A DNA stretch of 10,668 nt from an uncultured Caulobacterales bacterium (GTDB taxonomy: Bacteria; Pseudomonadota; Alphaproteobacteria; Caulobacterales; Maricaulaceae): positions 1 to 10,668 of the forward strand of contig CALJNJ010000277.1 in the NCBI GenBank assembly GCA_937981945.1, given 5' to 3'. Within the stretch, counting starts at the first letter, position 1; every line of letters begins with the position of its first letter. The notes beneath the pieces are model-generated. The model saw only the letters and a list, made by a program, of their open reading frames with translations. It had not been told where the DNA came from and did no database searches. Of this stretch, positions 1 through 6,817 are shown piece after piece. The position numbers were made by a program, and so were the translations under genes.

Positions 1-407
1 TTGATTGCGTTGGAGTCGTTTGCCTGAAAGGCGACCAAGTTCTGTTGATTAAACGGGGGAATCCGCCGCGCAAAGGCGAATGGTCTATTCCGGGCGGGCG
101 AATTGAGCCCGGCGAAACGGAAAAGGCGGCCGCCCTTCGCGAGCTGGGCGAGGAAACCGGCATTACGGCCAAACTGGCTGACAAAATTGAAACTCTGGAC
201 GCAAAGTTTGAAGGCTTTCATTACCGGCTCCATGACTATATTGCCCTCTGGCAGTCGGGACATCCCGTAGCTGCTGACGATGCTGATGATGCCTGTTTTG
301 TTCCGCTCACCGGCATTGAGACTTTGGGCATGTGGTCCGAAACCGTGCGCGTTATCCGAAAAGCGGCGCTGATTATCGCTGAAAAAGATCATGTTAAATC
401 CGAATAA
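1..407 (+). CDS. Nudix hydrolase, 5' end missing
   Basis: The reading frame is open from base 3 to the TAA stop at 405-407, and residues upstream of any internal start (VGVVCLKGDQVLLIKRG) already read as a Nudix first strand, so the gene begins outside the window; the TTG at 45 is not the real start. About 134 codons are visible. The Nudix box is complete: GRIEPGE, seven residues, then RELGEETGI, matching GX5EX7REUXEEXGU with the metal-binding glutamates. Such enzymes hydrolyse a nucleoside diphosphate linked to another group, using magnesium or manganese in the cytoplasm. The flanking pattern (a PRKGEWSIPGG run before the box, an HYRLHDY strand after it) resembles ADP-ribose pyrophosphatase/MutT-like members, but the substrate cannot be read from sequence. 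It leads a compact plus-strand run; the next gene starts 18 bases after its stop. Confidence 0.93.
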   Translation, partial: DCVGVVCLKGDQVLLIKRGNPPRKGEWSIPGGRIEPGETEKAAALRELGEETGITAKLADKIETLDAKFEGFHYRLHDYIALWQSGHPVAADDADDACFVPLTGIETLGMWSETVRVIRKAALIIAEKDHVKSE

Positions 408-425
408 GTCCGGTAAGCTAACAGT

Positions 426-851
426 ATGAAACGCGCATTGCTCATATGTTGTTTGCCATTGCTCATGACCCCGGCGCTCGCGCAAACGAGCCCGGATGAT
501 CAAGGTGCCCGCGAAGAAGCGGAGCTCCGGGTCGAATCCGAAATGGTTCAGCTCAATTCCATTGTCGAAGCAACCGCCATGAATTTGGGCCAATTGCATT
601 TTCTGCGGACTCTGTGCTTTGGCGACGGTGATCAGAAATGGCGCAATTACGCCAGCCAGATGATGGACATTGAAGCGCCCGGAGACAGCGCCCGGCGAAA
701 AAACCTCATCAAAGCCTTTAACAAAGGCTATTATCTGGAAAATGACCGTCATTCCGGCTGTTCCGAATCCGTTGCTCTTGATGTCGCAGCCCTGGCCGAA
801 AATGCCCGCAATCTGGCCGGCATGCTCGGCGACCCTTACCGGGAGGATTAA
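426..851 (+). CDS. TIGR02301-family secreted protein
   Basis: A 141-residue protein with a clear signal peptide (residues 1-19: KR, a leucine-rich core, then ALA before Q20), so it should be exported to the periplasm. The mature part fits the alphaproteobacterial family TIGR02301: LGQLHFLRTLC at 54-64, a WRNYASQMMDIEAP segment at 72-85, and RKNLIKAFNKGYY at 91-103. Cys64 and Cys112 are the only mature cysteines and could form a disulfide (inference). No biochemical function is known to me for this family. I recall it commonly beside a Nudix hydrolase in alphaproteobacteria, as here. The ATG at 426 has only a weak Shine-Dalgarno sequence, suggesting coupling to the gene before it. The stop TAA (849-851) directly abuts the next ATG. 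The overlapping frame at 670-858 is a shadow. Confidence 0.88.
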   Translation: MKRALLICCLPLLMTPALAQTSPDDQGAREEAELRVESEMVQLNSIVEATAMNLGQLHFLRTLCFGDGDQKWRNYASQMMDIEAPGDSARRKNLIKAFNKGYYLENDRHSGCSESVALDVAALAENARNLAGMLGDPYRED

Positions 852-1265
852 ATGCTGATCTTACGCCTGATCCCCGCCGGTATCGCCCTCGCCGCCTTGG
901 TGGCCTGCGCGAAAGTCGTCAAAACACGGCAAGCCGTATCGCCCCTGTCCCAACTCGCCGGGTCAGAATGGGGGATTGAAGGACAAGACGAGCCATTTGT
1001 TCAATTCGGCGCAAAAGGCGAGATCTCAGGGTTTTCCGGCTGCAATCGTTTTTTCGGAAATTATGAGCAAAACGGCGAGCGCCTGATCATCGGTCCGCTG
1101 GCCAGTACCAAAAAAGCCTGCGCCGGACCGCAAATGGAAATGGAGCGGGAATTCCTATCGGCGCTTCAGCGAGCCCATAAAGTCGAAGCGACCCATATCA
1201 AACTTGTAGTGCTTGATGAGGATGACGAAATCGTCTTGGATTTAATCAGACGGGATTGGGATTAA
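852..1265 (+). CDS. META-domain (HslJ-like) lipoprotein, first of a tandem pair
   Basis: A 137-residue predicted lipoprotein. The leader ends in the lipobox LVAC with the lipidated cysteine at residue 19; the +2 residue is Ala, not Asp, which favours the outer membrane under the enterobacterial Lol rule. Residues about 34-134 form a META/DUF306 domain as in E. coli HslJ: LAGSEW at 35-40, the SGCNRFFGNY core at 62-71, then GPLASTKKAC at 81-90. Cys64 and Cys90 are the conserved cysteine pair. The exact role of META proteins is unclear; HslJ has been linked to heat shock and novobiocin resistance. The start is well supported by GGGAGG at 841-846, although that site lies inside the previous gene. 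Its stop overlaps the start of a second META lipoprotein, so the pair is probably co-translated. Confidence 0.87.
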   Translation: MLILRLIPAGIALAALVACAKVVKTRQAVSPLSQLAGSEWGIEGQDEPFVQFGAKGEISGFSGCNRFFGNYEQNGERLIIGPLASTKKACAGPQMEMEREFLSALQRAHKVEATHIKLVVLDEDDEIVLDLIRRDWD

Positions 1266-1696
1266 TGCGTCATTTATGGCTGATAGCTTGCTTGGCCGTA
1301 GCCGGATGTGAAACGCAAAGCGTAGAGGCCCCTATTGACGAGTCTGTGGCGACGAAACCCGACACGCACGCGCGTCTTGCAGGAACGGCCTGGCAACCGA
1401 AAGACACAAATTTAACCCTGAAGTTCTCGGCCGATTCGGTTAGCGGCAGCACCGGGTGCAATAATTTTTCAGGCGCTTATCAAGCCAAGGGTATTTCCGA
1501 CGGGCGGCACAATCTGTCCATGGGTCTGCTGGCCATGACGAGACGCGCCTGTCTTGATCCTGACGCCGCGGCTCTGGAAATGTCACTGACACAAGCGCTC
1601 GGCCAAACCGAAAGCTATAAACGGGTCGGAGACGGGGCTATCGTCCTTTACGATGGCAATGGAACAGAGGTTTTGACACTTCTGCCGGCCGGATAA
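1265..1696 (+). CDS. META-domain (HslJ-like) lipoprotein, second of a tandem pair
   Basis: A 143-residue predicted lipoprotein. I chose the ATG at 1265 because it overlaps the preceding stop by one base (TAATG) and puts the leader at the N-terminus; a TTG at 1256 would add only three residues. The lipobox is VAGC with Cys15 and Glu at +2. The META/DUF306 domain covers about 38-141: LAGTAW at 38-43, SGSTGCNNFSGAY at 60-72, LLAMTRRAC at 88-96, then EMSLTQAL and a YDGNGTEVL strand. Cys65 and Cys96 match the cysteine pair of the gene before it. The two copies share the fold signature but differ widely in sequence, so the duplication is old or the second copy was acquired separately. The gene ends 17 bases from the convergent DUF5666 gene; I see no clear terminator between them. 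Confidence 0.87.
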   Translation: MRHLWLIACLAVAGCETQSVEAPIDESVATKPDTHARLAGTAWQPKDTNLTLKFSADSVSGSTGCNNFSGAYQAKGISDGRHNLSMGLLAMTRRACLDPDAAALEMSLTQALGQTESYKRVGDGAIVLYDGNGTEVLTLLPAG

Positions 1697-1713
1697 CACC
1701 CGTCAATTCAACC

Positions 1714-3162
1714 TTAGTCTTCGTCCTCAAACTCGACTTCATCGGCGGCCAATTGGTCGGCTTCGGTTCTCATGCCTTCCGCCTCAACCAGATCATCAAC
1801 CATTACCTGATCAAAAAAGGTCATGGCATCGATCATCATGTCCTCGGCGCTCTCAAATTCAGTTTCCGCGTCGGTCAGAATATCTATTCCCAGAATAACC
1901 AAGCTGTCTGCCCCTACCGTATCAACCGGTCCCGTGACAGAATGCTCTTCATCGGCATCTTCCAGTTCCAGCTTACGCACGAGCAGTGAGCCGTCTTCGG
2001 CCTCATAGGCTTTGACGGTGACAAAATCCCCAACCATGACATTATCGAGATTGAACATCTGATCACCGGTCATCGATTTATCCTGGAAGGCCGTGTCTTC
2101 GTTGACGGTAAAATCCACACCAAAAACGGTCAGTGTTCCGGCCGTACTATCGACGGCATCGACGGTGGACTCGACTTTGATATTGGCTTCAAACTCACAT
2201 TCGATTTCATCGGCTTGGACCACGTCATTTTCATCAAATTCGCCTTTAACATGAACTTCCACATCAAGGGCAAGATCGGAGGCCTGACAGTTTTCAAACA
2301 CTGTATCGCTATCCGATTGGATGGCAATTTCGCCAATTTTGAAATCTTGAGCCGATGTGAATTCCGTAATTACACCTTTGATATCAGCCTGCGTCCCTGA
2401 ATCGATATTCTCATTTTTCGCCTGATATTCCACTCTGGTGGCGCTGAAGACGCCATTTTGTAATTCAGTCCCTTCAATCTCAACGCGGTTGCCATTGGCA
2501 ATATCACCGGTGAAATCGACCAGCTCCGCCCCTGAATAGTCAACTTCTTGACCTCGTATGCGGAAGGTCATGACGCCTCGGTTCAAACCGCTGACATGAC
2601 CCGTAATTTCGAAAGATGTCGTATCATCAGAGCGCTCAATTTGGGTGGCGACAATATTGCCGGCGCCATTGAGCTGCCCGCTCACCTGAACAAACTCACC
2701 TACCATCAACCCCTCCAAAGACCCCGGAGAGATTTCCTCATCAAAACTGGTTGAAGCCCGAACCACCACAGTCTGGCCGAGGACTACCATTCTGTTATTG
2801 GTCAGGTTGATGGACTCAATCGGTCCCTGAACCATATCATTAAAAGAGACCTCACTGGCCTCCCAATCGCCATCATCATCTTGTGTGGCCTTTAAGGTCA
2901 CGATCTGTCCGACTTTCAGATCAGACTGATTGCCGGTCCGGCCTTCGATACGAAATTGGGCATTATCGGTCTCATAGCGTGTGCCGTTGACGATGACACT
3001 TCCAAATCCGGTTATGGGTCCGGACACAATGGTCACTGACGGCGGCGGCGTGGTTGAAGCGGGCGGAGTCGTTGGCGAAGAACTGCTGCCGCCTCCGCAG
3101 GCCCCTAAAACGATTAAAGAAACACTTGTTAAAGCTAAAAATTTAAGACGTGCAGATTGCAT
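1714..3162 (-). CDS. Large lipoprotein with about six DUF5666-like repeats
   Basis: A 482-residue lipoprotein. The ATG at 3162 is preferred over the GTG one codon upstream because GGAG sits six bases before it. The leader ends in LGAC (lipidated Cys22), followed by a glycine, serine, threonine and proline-rich linker to about residue 45. The rest is roughly six repeats of 60-75 residues (about 46-107, 109-178, 183-247, 257-324, 326-401, 407-479). Each has a G-x-I/V-x-x-I/F opening, a strand such as VVVLGQTVVV, then a VGxxVxVxG segment and a closing acidic strand, as in DUF5666 domains. Only repeat 4 has cysteines, at about 292 and 322. The protein is strongly acidic, ending EVEFEDED. The function is unknown; a surface or periplasmic binding or scaffold role is only a guess. 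It is separated from pyrC by about 130 bases and probably has its own promoter. Confidence 0.85.
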   Translation of the reverse strand: MQSARLKFLALTSVSLIVLGACGGGSSSSPTTPPASTTPPPSVTIVSGPITGFGSVIVNGTRYETDNAQFRIEGRTGNQSDLKVGQIVTLKATQDDDGDWEASEVSFNDMVQGPIESINLTNNRMVVLGQTVVVRASTSFDEEISPGSLEGLMVGEFVQVSGQLNGAGNIVATQIERSDDTTSFEITGHVSGLNRGVMTFRIRGQEVDYSGAELVDFTGDIANGNRVEIEGTELQNGVFSATRVEYQAKNENIDSGTQADIKGVITEFTSAQDFKIGEIAIQSDSDTVFENCQASDLALDVEVHVKGEFDENDVVQADEIECEFEANIKVESTVDAVDSTAGTLTVFGVDFTVNEDTAFQDKSMTGDQMFNLDNVMVGDFVTVKAYEAEDGSLLVRKLELEDADEEHSVTGPVDTVGADSLVILGIDILTDAETEFESAEDMMIDAMTFFDQVMVDDLVEAEGMRTEADQLAADEVEFEDED

Positions 3163-3195
3163 CACGAACTCCAGTTAGGTTGCCGGCGTTCCCCC

Positions 3196-3215
3196 AAATT
3201 TTGAATTCAAATTTT
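3196..3215. promoter_or_regulatory. AT-rich 20-bp dyad, possible operator
   Basis: A dyad centred on GAATTC between 3205 and 3206. The core TTTGAATTCAAA (3200-3211) is a perfect palindrome, and the arms continue to 3196 and 3215 with nine of ten pairs matching. It lies 34 bases upstream of the chosen start of the DUF5666 lipoprotein, where a repressor or activator could act. The surroundings are AT-rich, so chance is possible. No convincing -35/-10 pair was found. Confidence 0.3.
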
Positions 3216-3239
3216 CAAAGTGTCCCACGACTCTGAAAG

Positions 3240-3265
3240 TTGATAGGGTGACATATCAAATATCA
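3240..3265. promoter_or_regulatory. TTGATA-N8-TATCAA inverted repeat plus a third half-site
   Basis: TTGATA at 3240-3245 is the inverse of TATCAA at 3254-3259, with an eight-base spacer. A further ATATCA at 3260-3265 repeats the ATATCA at 3253-3258 seven bases on. The centre is 44 bases, about four helical turns, from the other dyad upstream of the DUF5666 gene. The stem is short and AT-only with no T-run directly after it, so it is a poor terminator candidate for pyrC and a better protein-binding candidate. The half-sites resemble FNR-type half-sites but the spacing is wrong for FNR. Confidence 0.28.
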
Positions 3266-3294
3266 GGTAAAAAATAAATTAAAAATCAGCCTTA

Positions 3295-4332
3295 CTAACC
3301 GGTAATAACCCAGTCCAAAGTTTCGCCGGCATGAAACGGCACGACGTGGCTGTCATCGGCGAGGACCGCTTCGGGGATTTTTGACCCGCGGCGTTCAAGG
3401 ACAATTTTTTCCTCGTTGATCGGCAGGCCGTAAAACCGCGGACCGTTGAGCGAGGCGAAGGCTTCAAACTTATCAAGCGCGCCCTCTTCTTCAAATGTTT
3501 TCAAATAGCTTTCCAGCGCGCACGGCGCGTTAAATAATCCGGCGCAGCCGCAAGCGGCTTCTTTGCGGCCAACGGCGTGAGGCGCGGAATCCGTACCGAG
3601 GAAAAATTTATCAGAGCCGGATGTGGCCGCTTGTCTGAGCGCCAAACGATGTTTCTCTCTTTTGGCCACCGGCAGACAATAATAATGAGGCCGAATACCG
3701 CCCTGAAAAATAGCGTTACGATTAAACTCAAGGTGATGAGGCGTGATGGTCGCGGCGACATTATCCGGCCCGTCTGAAACAAAGGCGGCGGCTTCGGCGG
3801 TCGTGATATGTTCAAACACAACTTTCAGCTCGGGGAAATCTTTTAACAGCGGGATCATAACCTGATCGATAAAAACCGCCTCGCGATCGAAAATGTCCAC
3901 ATCGGAATGGGTTACTTCGCCGTGGACCAAAAGCGGCATGCCGGCCGATTGCATCACCTCCAAGGCGCCGTAAATATTCTTCACATCCGTTACGCCGTGA
4001 GATGAGTTGGTCGTGGCATTGGCCGGATATAATTTCGCGGCCGTAAAGACCTGTTCGGCGTAGCCATTTTTGATTTCTTCGGGATCAATACTATCAGTCA
4101 GATAGCAGGTCATCAAAGGCTGAAACGTCAGATCATCGGCGACTGCGGCCAAGATATCGTCTCTGTAGGCATTCGCCGCCGCAACAGTCGTTACAGGCGG
4201 CGCCAAATTCGGCATCACTATCGCCCGGGCAAATTGACGGGCCGTGTAATTGACCACAGCAGCCAACATAGGGCCGCTGCGCAAATGGACGTGCCAGTCA
4301 TCCGGCCTGATAATTTCGAGTCGTTCTGTCAT
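3295..4332 (-). CDS. pyrC: Dihydroorotase, E. coli PyrC type
   Basis: Dihydroorotase closes carbamoyl-aspartate to dihydroorotate, the third step of pyrimidine synthesis, in the cytoplasm. At 345 residues it matches the compact E. coli-type (class II) enzyme of about 348. Every catalytic position is visible, two residues earlier than in E. coli: the DDWHVHLR motif with His14 and His16, Lys100 in [18 protein letters not shown] (the carboxylated lysine bridging two zinc ions), His137 in LLVHGEV, His175 in FEHITT and Asp248 in LGTDSAPH. The start matches the usual N-terminus of the family although the Shine-Dalgarno sequence is poor. It lies 51 bases downstream of the MAPEG gene and is probably co-transcribed with it; no other pyrimidine gene is nearby. 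After the stop comes a T-rich stretch without a strong stem, so the termination point is unclear. Confidence 0.96.
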   Translation of the reverse strand: MTERLEIIRPDDWHVHLRSGPMLAAVVNYTARQFARAIVMPNLAPPVTTVAAANAYRDDILAAVADDLTFQPLMTCYLTDSIDPEEIKNGYAEQVFTAAKLYPANATTNSSHGVTDVKNIYGALEVMQSAGMPLLVHGEVTHSDVDIFDREAVFIDQVMIPLLKDFPELKVVFEHITTAEAAAFVSDGPDNVAATITPHHLEFNRNAIFQGGIRPHYYCLPVAKREKHRLALRQAATSGSDKFFLGTDSAPHAVGRKEAACGCAGLFNAPCALESYLKTFEEEGALDKFEAFASLNGPRFYGLPINEEKIVLERRGSKIPEAVLADDSHVVPFHAGETLDWVITG

Positions 4333-4383
4333 ATGGGCGATGGTTTACACCAAACGCCGAAATTTAACAGGACCTATTTGGGC

Positions 4384-4824
4384 TTAAAGCGTGCTGCCGG
4401 CCCAAAATCCGACCGCATGACCGGCTGCATAGACGCCCATCGCCATCAACAGAACCGATCCCAAGACAAAGAGCGGAAACCGCACCATGATCCTATTGCC
4501 GATGACCTGACTGAGACTGTGGAGCACGCGCACAATGACATAGCCCCAAGCGGCATATAAAATCCAACTCGGCGTGAGATTACTCAGAAACAAATAGAAC
4601 ATCAGCGCGTAGAAAACGACCGGCTGCTCATGCAAATGGTTGTAATTTTCAGCCGCCCATTTGACCCGCGCCGGTATTTTATCTTTCAGCTCAGGCTTAT
4701 CGATAAATTCCTGAGTGTTTTTTGTAATAGCCATCATGGCCGGAATGCGGCGTTTATACATCCATACCCACATGACAAATGTCCATATGATCAGGGCTAA
4801 CACCGGCGTCAGAAAATTTTGCAT
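4384..4824 (-). CDS. MAPEG-family membrane protein
   Basis: A 146-residue integral membrane protein of the MAPEG superfamily (PF01124), whose characterised eukaryotic members are glutathione- or eicosanoid-related enzymes. The ATG at 4824 is chosen because GAGGGAGA lies just upstream; a longer frame to 4866 would add 14 residues without a ribosome-binding site. Four membrane segments are seen at about 5-23, 69-86, 87-105 and 113-133. The loop and second helix carry the family-type signature N60, N62, H63, E66, P68 (AENYNHLHEQP). A loop with several lysines separates helix 1 from this signature. Bacterial members of this branch are mostly uncharacterised, so glutathione-dependent detoxification is only a possibility. 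pyrC follows on the same strand, but no functional link is apparent. Confidence 0.82.
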   Translation of the reverse strand: MQNFLTPVLALIIWTFVMWVWMYKRRIPAMMAITKNTQEFIDKPELKDKIPARVKWAAENYNHLHEQPVVFYALMFYLFLSNLTPSWILYAAWGYVIVRVLHSLSQVIGNRIMVRFPLFVLGSVLLMAMGVYAAGHAVGFWAGSTL

Positions 4825-4858
4825 AAGACTCTCCCTCAATTGCACGGGGACTGTACAG

Positions 4859-4896
4859 GAAAACAAAAAAAGAGCCGGTCAAAAATTTGCCGGCCC
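4859..4896 (-). terminator. Rho-independent terminator after the NfeD gene
   Basis: Read on the minus strand, GCCGGCAAA pairs with TTTG-A-CCGGC (one bulged A, a two-base loop), followed by TCTTTTTTTGTTTT. The outer five pairs are all G-C. It starts about 25 bases after the NfeD stop and ends the peroxiredoxin-SPFH-NfeD unit, separating it from the MAPEG gene. Confidence 0.82.
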
Positions 4897-4918
4897 TTCA
4901 TTCGTTTTTGTTTGTGAC

Positions 4919-5380
4919 TTACAGCTCTGTGTAGTGCTCGACATTTAGGGTCGTGCCTTTGACCGATTTGACCTGTAATTCTTCGCCGGCCTTGGGATTT
5001 CCGTCCTTGACCTTGGCACGCCACTGCGTGTCTCCGACCTGAACCCGGCCTTGGCCCAGTTCAAAATCTTTGACGGCTCTGACGCGCATGCCGATCATGG
5101 CTGTGGCCCGGTCGTTCAAATCAGAGGTCTCTCCGCCTTTCATTTGCGGGCGCACAAATTTATGACCCACCAGCAAAAGAACACCTGAGATTAAGAAAAA
5201 CAGCAGGAACTGCATTTCCCATCCAAACAATGGGATGAAGAATGTCAGCACACCAACCAAGAGGGCGGCAATCGCCGGCCAAAGGATATAGGTCGTGCCG
5301 GTGATAATCTCGCCGATAATCAGCGCGACCCCCAAAACGATCCAGCGCGTACCGTTCATGCTCTCCAGAAGTTCAATCAT
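4919..5380 (-). CDS. Short NfeD-family membrane protein
   Basis: A 153-residue NfeD protein of the short class, without the ClpP-like protease domain of the long forms. Three hydrophobic segments (about 12-30, 33-51 and 55-73) precede a C-terminal OB-fold domain at about 92-150 that contains GQGRVQVGDTQWRA (109-122), the usual NfeD strand motif ending in a tryptophan. NfeD proteins pair with SPFH/stomatin partners in the membrane, and the partner is the gene immediately upstream, nine bases away. A CACTATGATTG arrangement after GGAGATCA gives a fair ribosome-binding site. It is the last gene of the unit and is followed by a strong terminator. The detailed role is unknown; membrane quality control or microdomain organisation is the family-level idea. 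Confidence 0.92.
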   Translation of the reverse strand: MIELLESMNGTRWIVLGVALIIGEIITGTTYILWPAIAALLVGVLTFFIPLFGWEMQFLLFFLISGVLLLVGHKFVRPQMKGGETSDLNDRATAMIGMRVRAVKDFELGQGRVQVGDTQWRAKVKDGNPKAGEELQVKSVKGTTLNVEHYTEL

Positions 5381-5389
5381 AGTGATCTC

Positions 5390-6310
5390 CTATTTACTGC
5401 CTTTGCCTGAATTAATCAGAGCCTCAAGACCGCCCACCGTCGCCGCCAGAGACGATAGCTCGGCCGGAACGATAAGGGTCTTTTGATTGCCGGATGTGGC
5501 GAGGGCTTCAAAAGCCTTCACATAATCCTGCGCGATAAAGTAATTAATGGCATTCACGTCACCTTTGGCGATGGCGGTTGATACCATTTCCGTCGCTTTG
5601 GCTTCGGCCTCAGCTTCACGCTCCCGCGCTTCGGCGTCCAAGAATGCCGCTTGGCGGCGACCTTCAGCTTCGCGAACAGCGGCTTCTTTTTCACCTTCAG
5701 CGTTCAGGATTTGCGACTGCTTGTGACCTTCGGCCATCAAAATTTCAGCCCGCTTCTCACGTTCGGCTTTCATCTGCTTGTTCATGGCCTGGGTAATGTC
5801 ATGGGGCGGTGACAGATCTTTAATTTCGATCCGTGTGACTTTCGTTCCCCATGGGTCCGTCGCCGAGTCAATAACCGTCAAGAGCTTGGCGTTGATTTCA
5901 TCCCGTCGGGATAAAACCTCATCCAAATCCATAGAACCGACCACGGTTCTGACATTGGTCAGACACAGATTTTGAATGGCATTGTCCAGATTATTAACCT
6001 CATAGGCCGCTGATCGCGGGTCCACCACTTGGATAAAGACAACCGCGTCAGCCGTAACCATCACGTTATCTTTTGTAATCACATCTTGTGACGGGATGTC
6101 GATAACCCGCTCCCGCATGTTCATTTTATATCCGACACTTTCGTAAATCGGGATCAAAAATGACAGGCCGGGCTTGAGGGTTCGGGAATAGCGGCCAAAT
6201 TGCTCGACCGTATATTCCATGCCCTGCGGCACCATTTTTATGGATTTCAGTACAAAGACGACCGCCAGGACTAAAAGCCCTATCCAAAACAAACTACTAT
6301 CAACATTCAT
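5390..6310 (-). CDS. SPFH/band 7 protein, paraslipin (QmcA/YbbK) type
   Basis: A 306-residue stomatin-like protein. An N-terminal membrane anchor (about 7-23) precedes VPQGMEYTVEQFGRYSRTLKPG (27-48), then the SPFH/band 7 domain to about 190, with QDVITKDNVMVTADAVVF (75-92) and ATDPWGTKVTRIEIKDL (150-166). A charged helical stretch follows (about 178-245), rich in EAEG/AEAR repeats typical of the coiled coil that builds SPFH rings. It ends in a non-helical tail after about 275. The length and layout fit paraslipin/QmcA rather than flotillin or HflK/HflC. Such proteins form large membrane assemblies and associate with NfeD partners, encoded just downstream. GGGAGAGA before the ATG supports the start. 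It lies 24 bases after the peroxiredoxin stop, implying one transcript. Confidence 0.94.
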   Translation of the reverse strand: MNVDSSLFWIGLLVLAVVFVLKSIKMVPQGMEYTVEQFGRYSRTLKPGLSFLIPIYESVGYKMNMRERVIDIPSQDVITKDNVMVTADAVVFIQVVDPRSAAYEVNNLDNAIQNLCLTNVRTVVGSMDLDEVLSRRDEINAKLLTVIDSATDPWGTKVTRIEIKDLSPPHDITQAMNKQMKAEREKRAEILMAEGHKQSQILNAEGEKEAAVREAEGRRQAAFLDAEAREREAEAEAKATEMVSTAIAKGDVNAINYFIAQDYVKAFEALATSGNQKTLIVPAELSSLAATVGGLEALINSGKGSK

Positions 6311-6334
6311 TGTCTCTCTCCCACAATGTTAAGA

Positions 6335-6817
6335 CTAAAGATTATCAAGAACGAATTCAGCAGCTGAAACGCGGAACTCTCCACCCTCTTCCACATGCAG
6401 AGCTTCGACCACGCCGTCATTGACGACCATGGCGTAGCGCTGTGAACGACCGCCCATGCCAAAACCGCTGGCATCAAGCTCAAGACCTATGGCTTTGGCG
6501 AAAACGCCGTTTCCGTCGGCCAGCATTTGCATCTCATCGGTGACGCCCTGATCCTTTGCCCAAGCGCCCATGACAAATACGTCATTGACCGATGTGCAAT
6601 AAATGGCGTCAACGCCCTGCGCCTTAAAATCGGCGGCGCGTTCTTTATATCCCGGCAAATGTCTGGCTGAGCAGGTTGGCGTAAACGCGCCCGGTACTGC
6701 AAACAGCGCGACTTTCTTGCCGGCAAAAATTTGATCGCCTGTAATAGGCTCGGGCCCGTCAGCGCCCATTGTCATAAATGATGATTCCGGCAGCTTATCG
6801 CCTACTTTAATTGTCAT
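6335..6817 (-). CDS. Peroxiredoxin, Prx5/PrxII type
   Basis: A 160-residue thiol peroxidase that reduces hydrogen peroxide or organic peroxides with electrons from thioredoxin, glutaredoxin or glutathione. The ATG at 6817 has GAGGGAG upstream and gives the standard N-terminus MTIKVGDKLP; a longer frame to 6880 is not supported. The active site PGAFTPTCS places the peroxidatic cysteine at Cys49 with Thr46 (PxxxTxxC). Cys74 in IYCTSVNDVFVMGAW sits 25 residues on, the resolving-cysteine position of plant-type PrxII/Prx5. The conserved arginine is probably Arg127 in RSQRYA. There is no fused glutaredoxin domain. It is the promoter-proximal gene of a unit with SPFH and NfeD. No OxyR-like site is obvious upstream. 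Confidence 0.94.
   Translation of the reverse strand: MTIKVGDKLPESSFMTMGADGPEPITGDQIFAGKKVALFAVPGAFTPTCSARHLPGYKERAADFKAQGVDAIYCTSVNDVFVMGAWAKDQGVTDEMQMLADGNGVFAKAIGLELDASGFGMGGRSQRYAMVVNDGVVEALHVEEGGEFRVSAAEFVLDNL

Noticed and set aside
670-858. Open frame of 62 codons on the plus strand
   Set aside because: It lies inside the TIGR02301-family gene in another frame and has no recognisable features.
1753-2754. Several plus-strand open frames opposite the DUF5666 gene
   Set aside because: They are antisense shadows of a well-supported repeat lipoprotein and show no coherent protein character.
3240-3265. An FNR/FnrL box upstream of the DUF5666 gene
   Set aside because: The half-sites TTGAT and ATCAA are present but are ten bases apart instead of the four expected for FNR-type sites.
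3253-3293. Rho-independent terminator after pyrC
   Set aside because: There is a T-rich stretch on the minus strand, but no GC-rich stem precedes it.
3501-3821. 106-codon minus-strand frame within pyrC
   Set aside because: It is out of frame with a complete dihydroorotase having all catalytic residues.
4234-4560. 108-codon plus-strand frame across the pyrC start and MAPEG gene
   Set aside because: It is antisense to two real genes, is rich in His, Arg and Asp without pattern, and has no ribosome-binding site of note.
4825-4866. Longer N-terminus for the MAPEG protein starting at 4866
   Set aside because: A GAGGGAGA site directly precedes the ATG at 4824, and the added residues overlap the terminator/leader region without family support.
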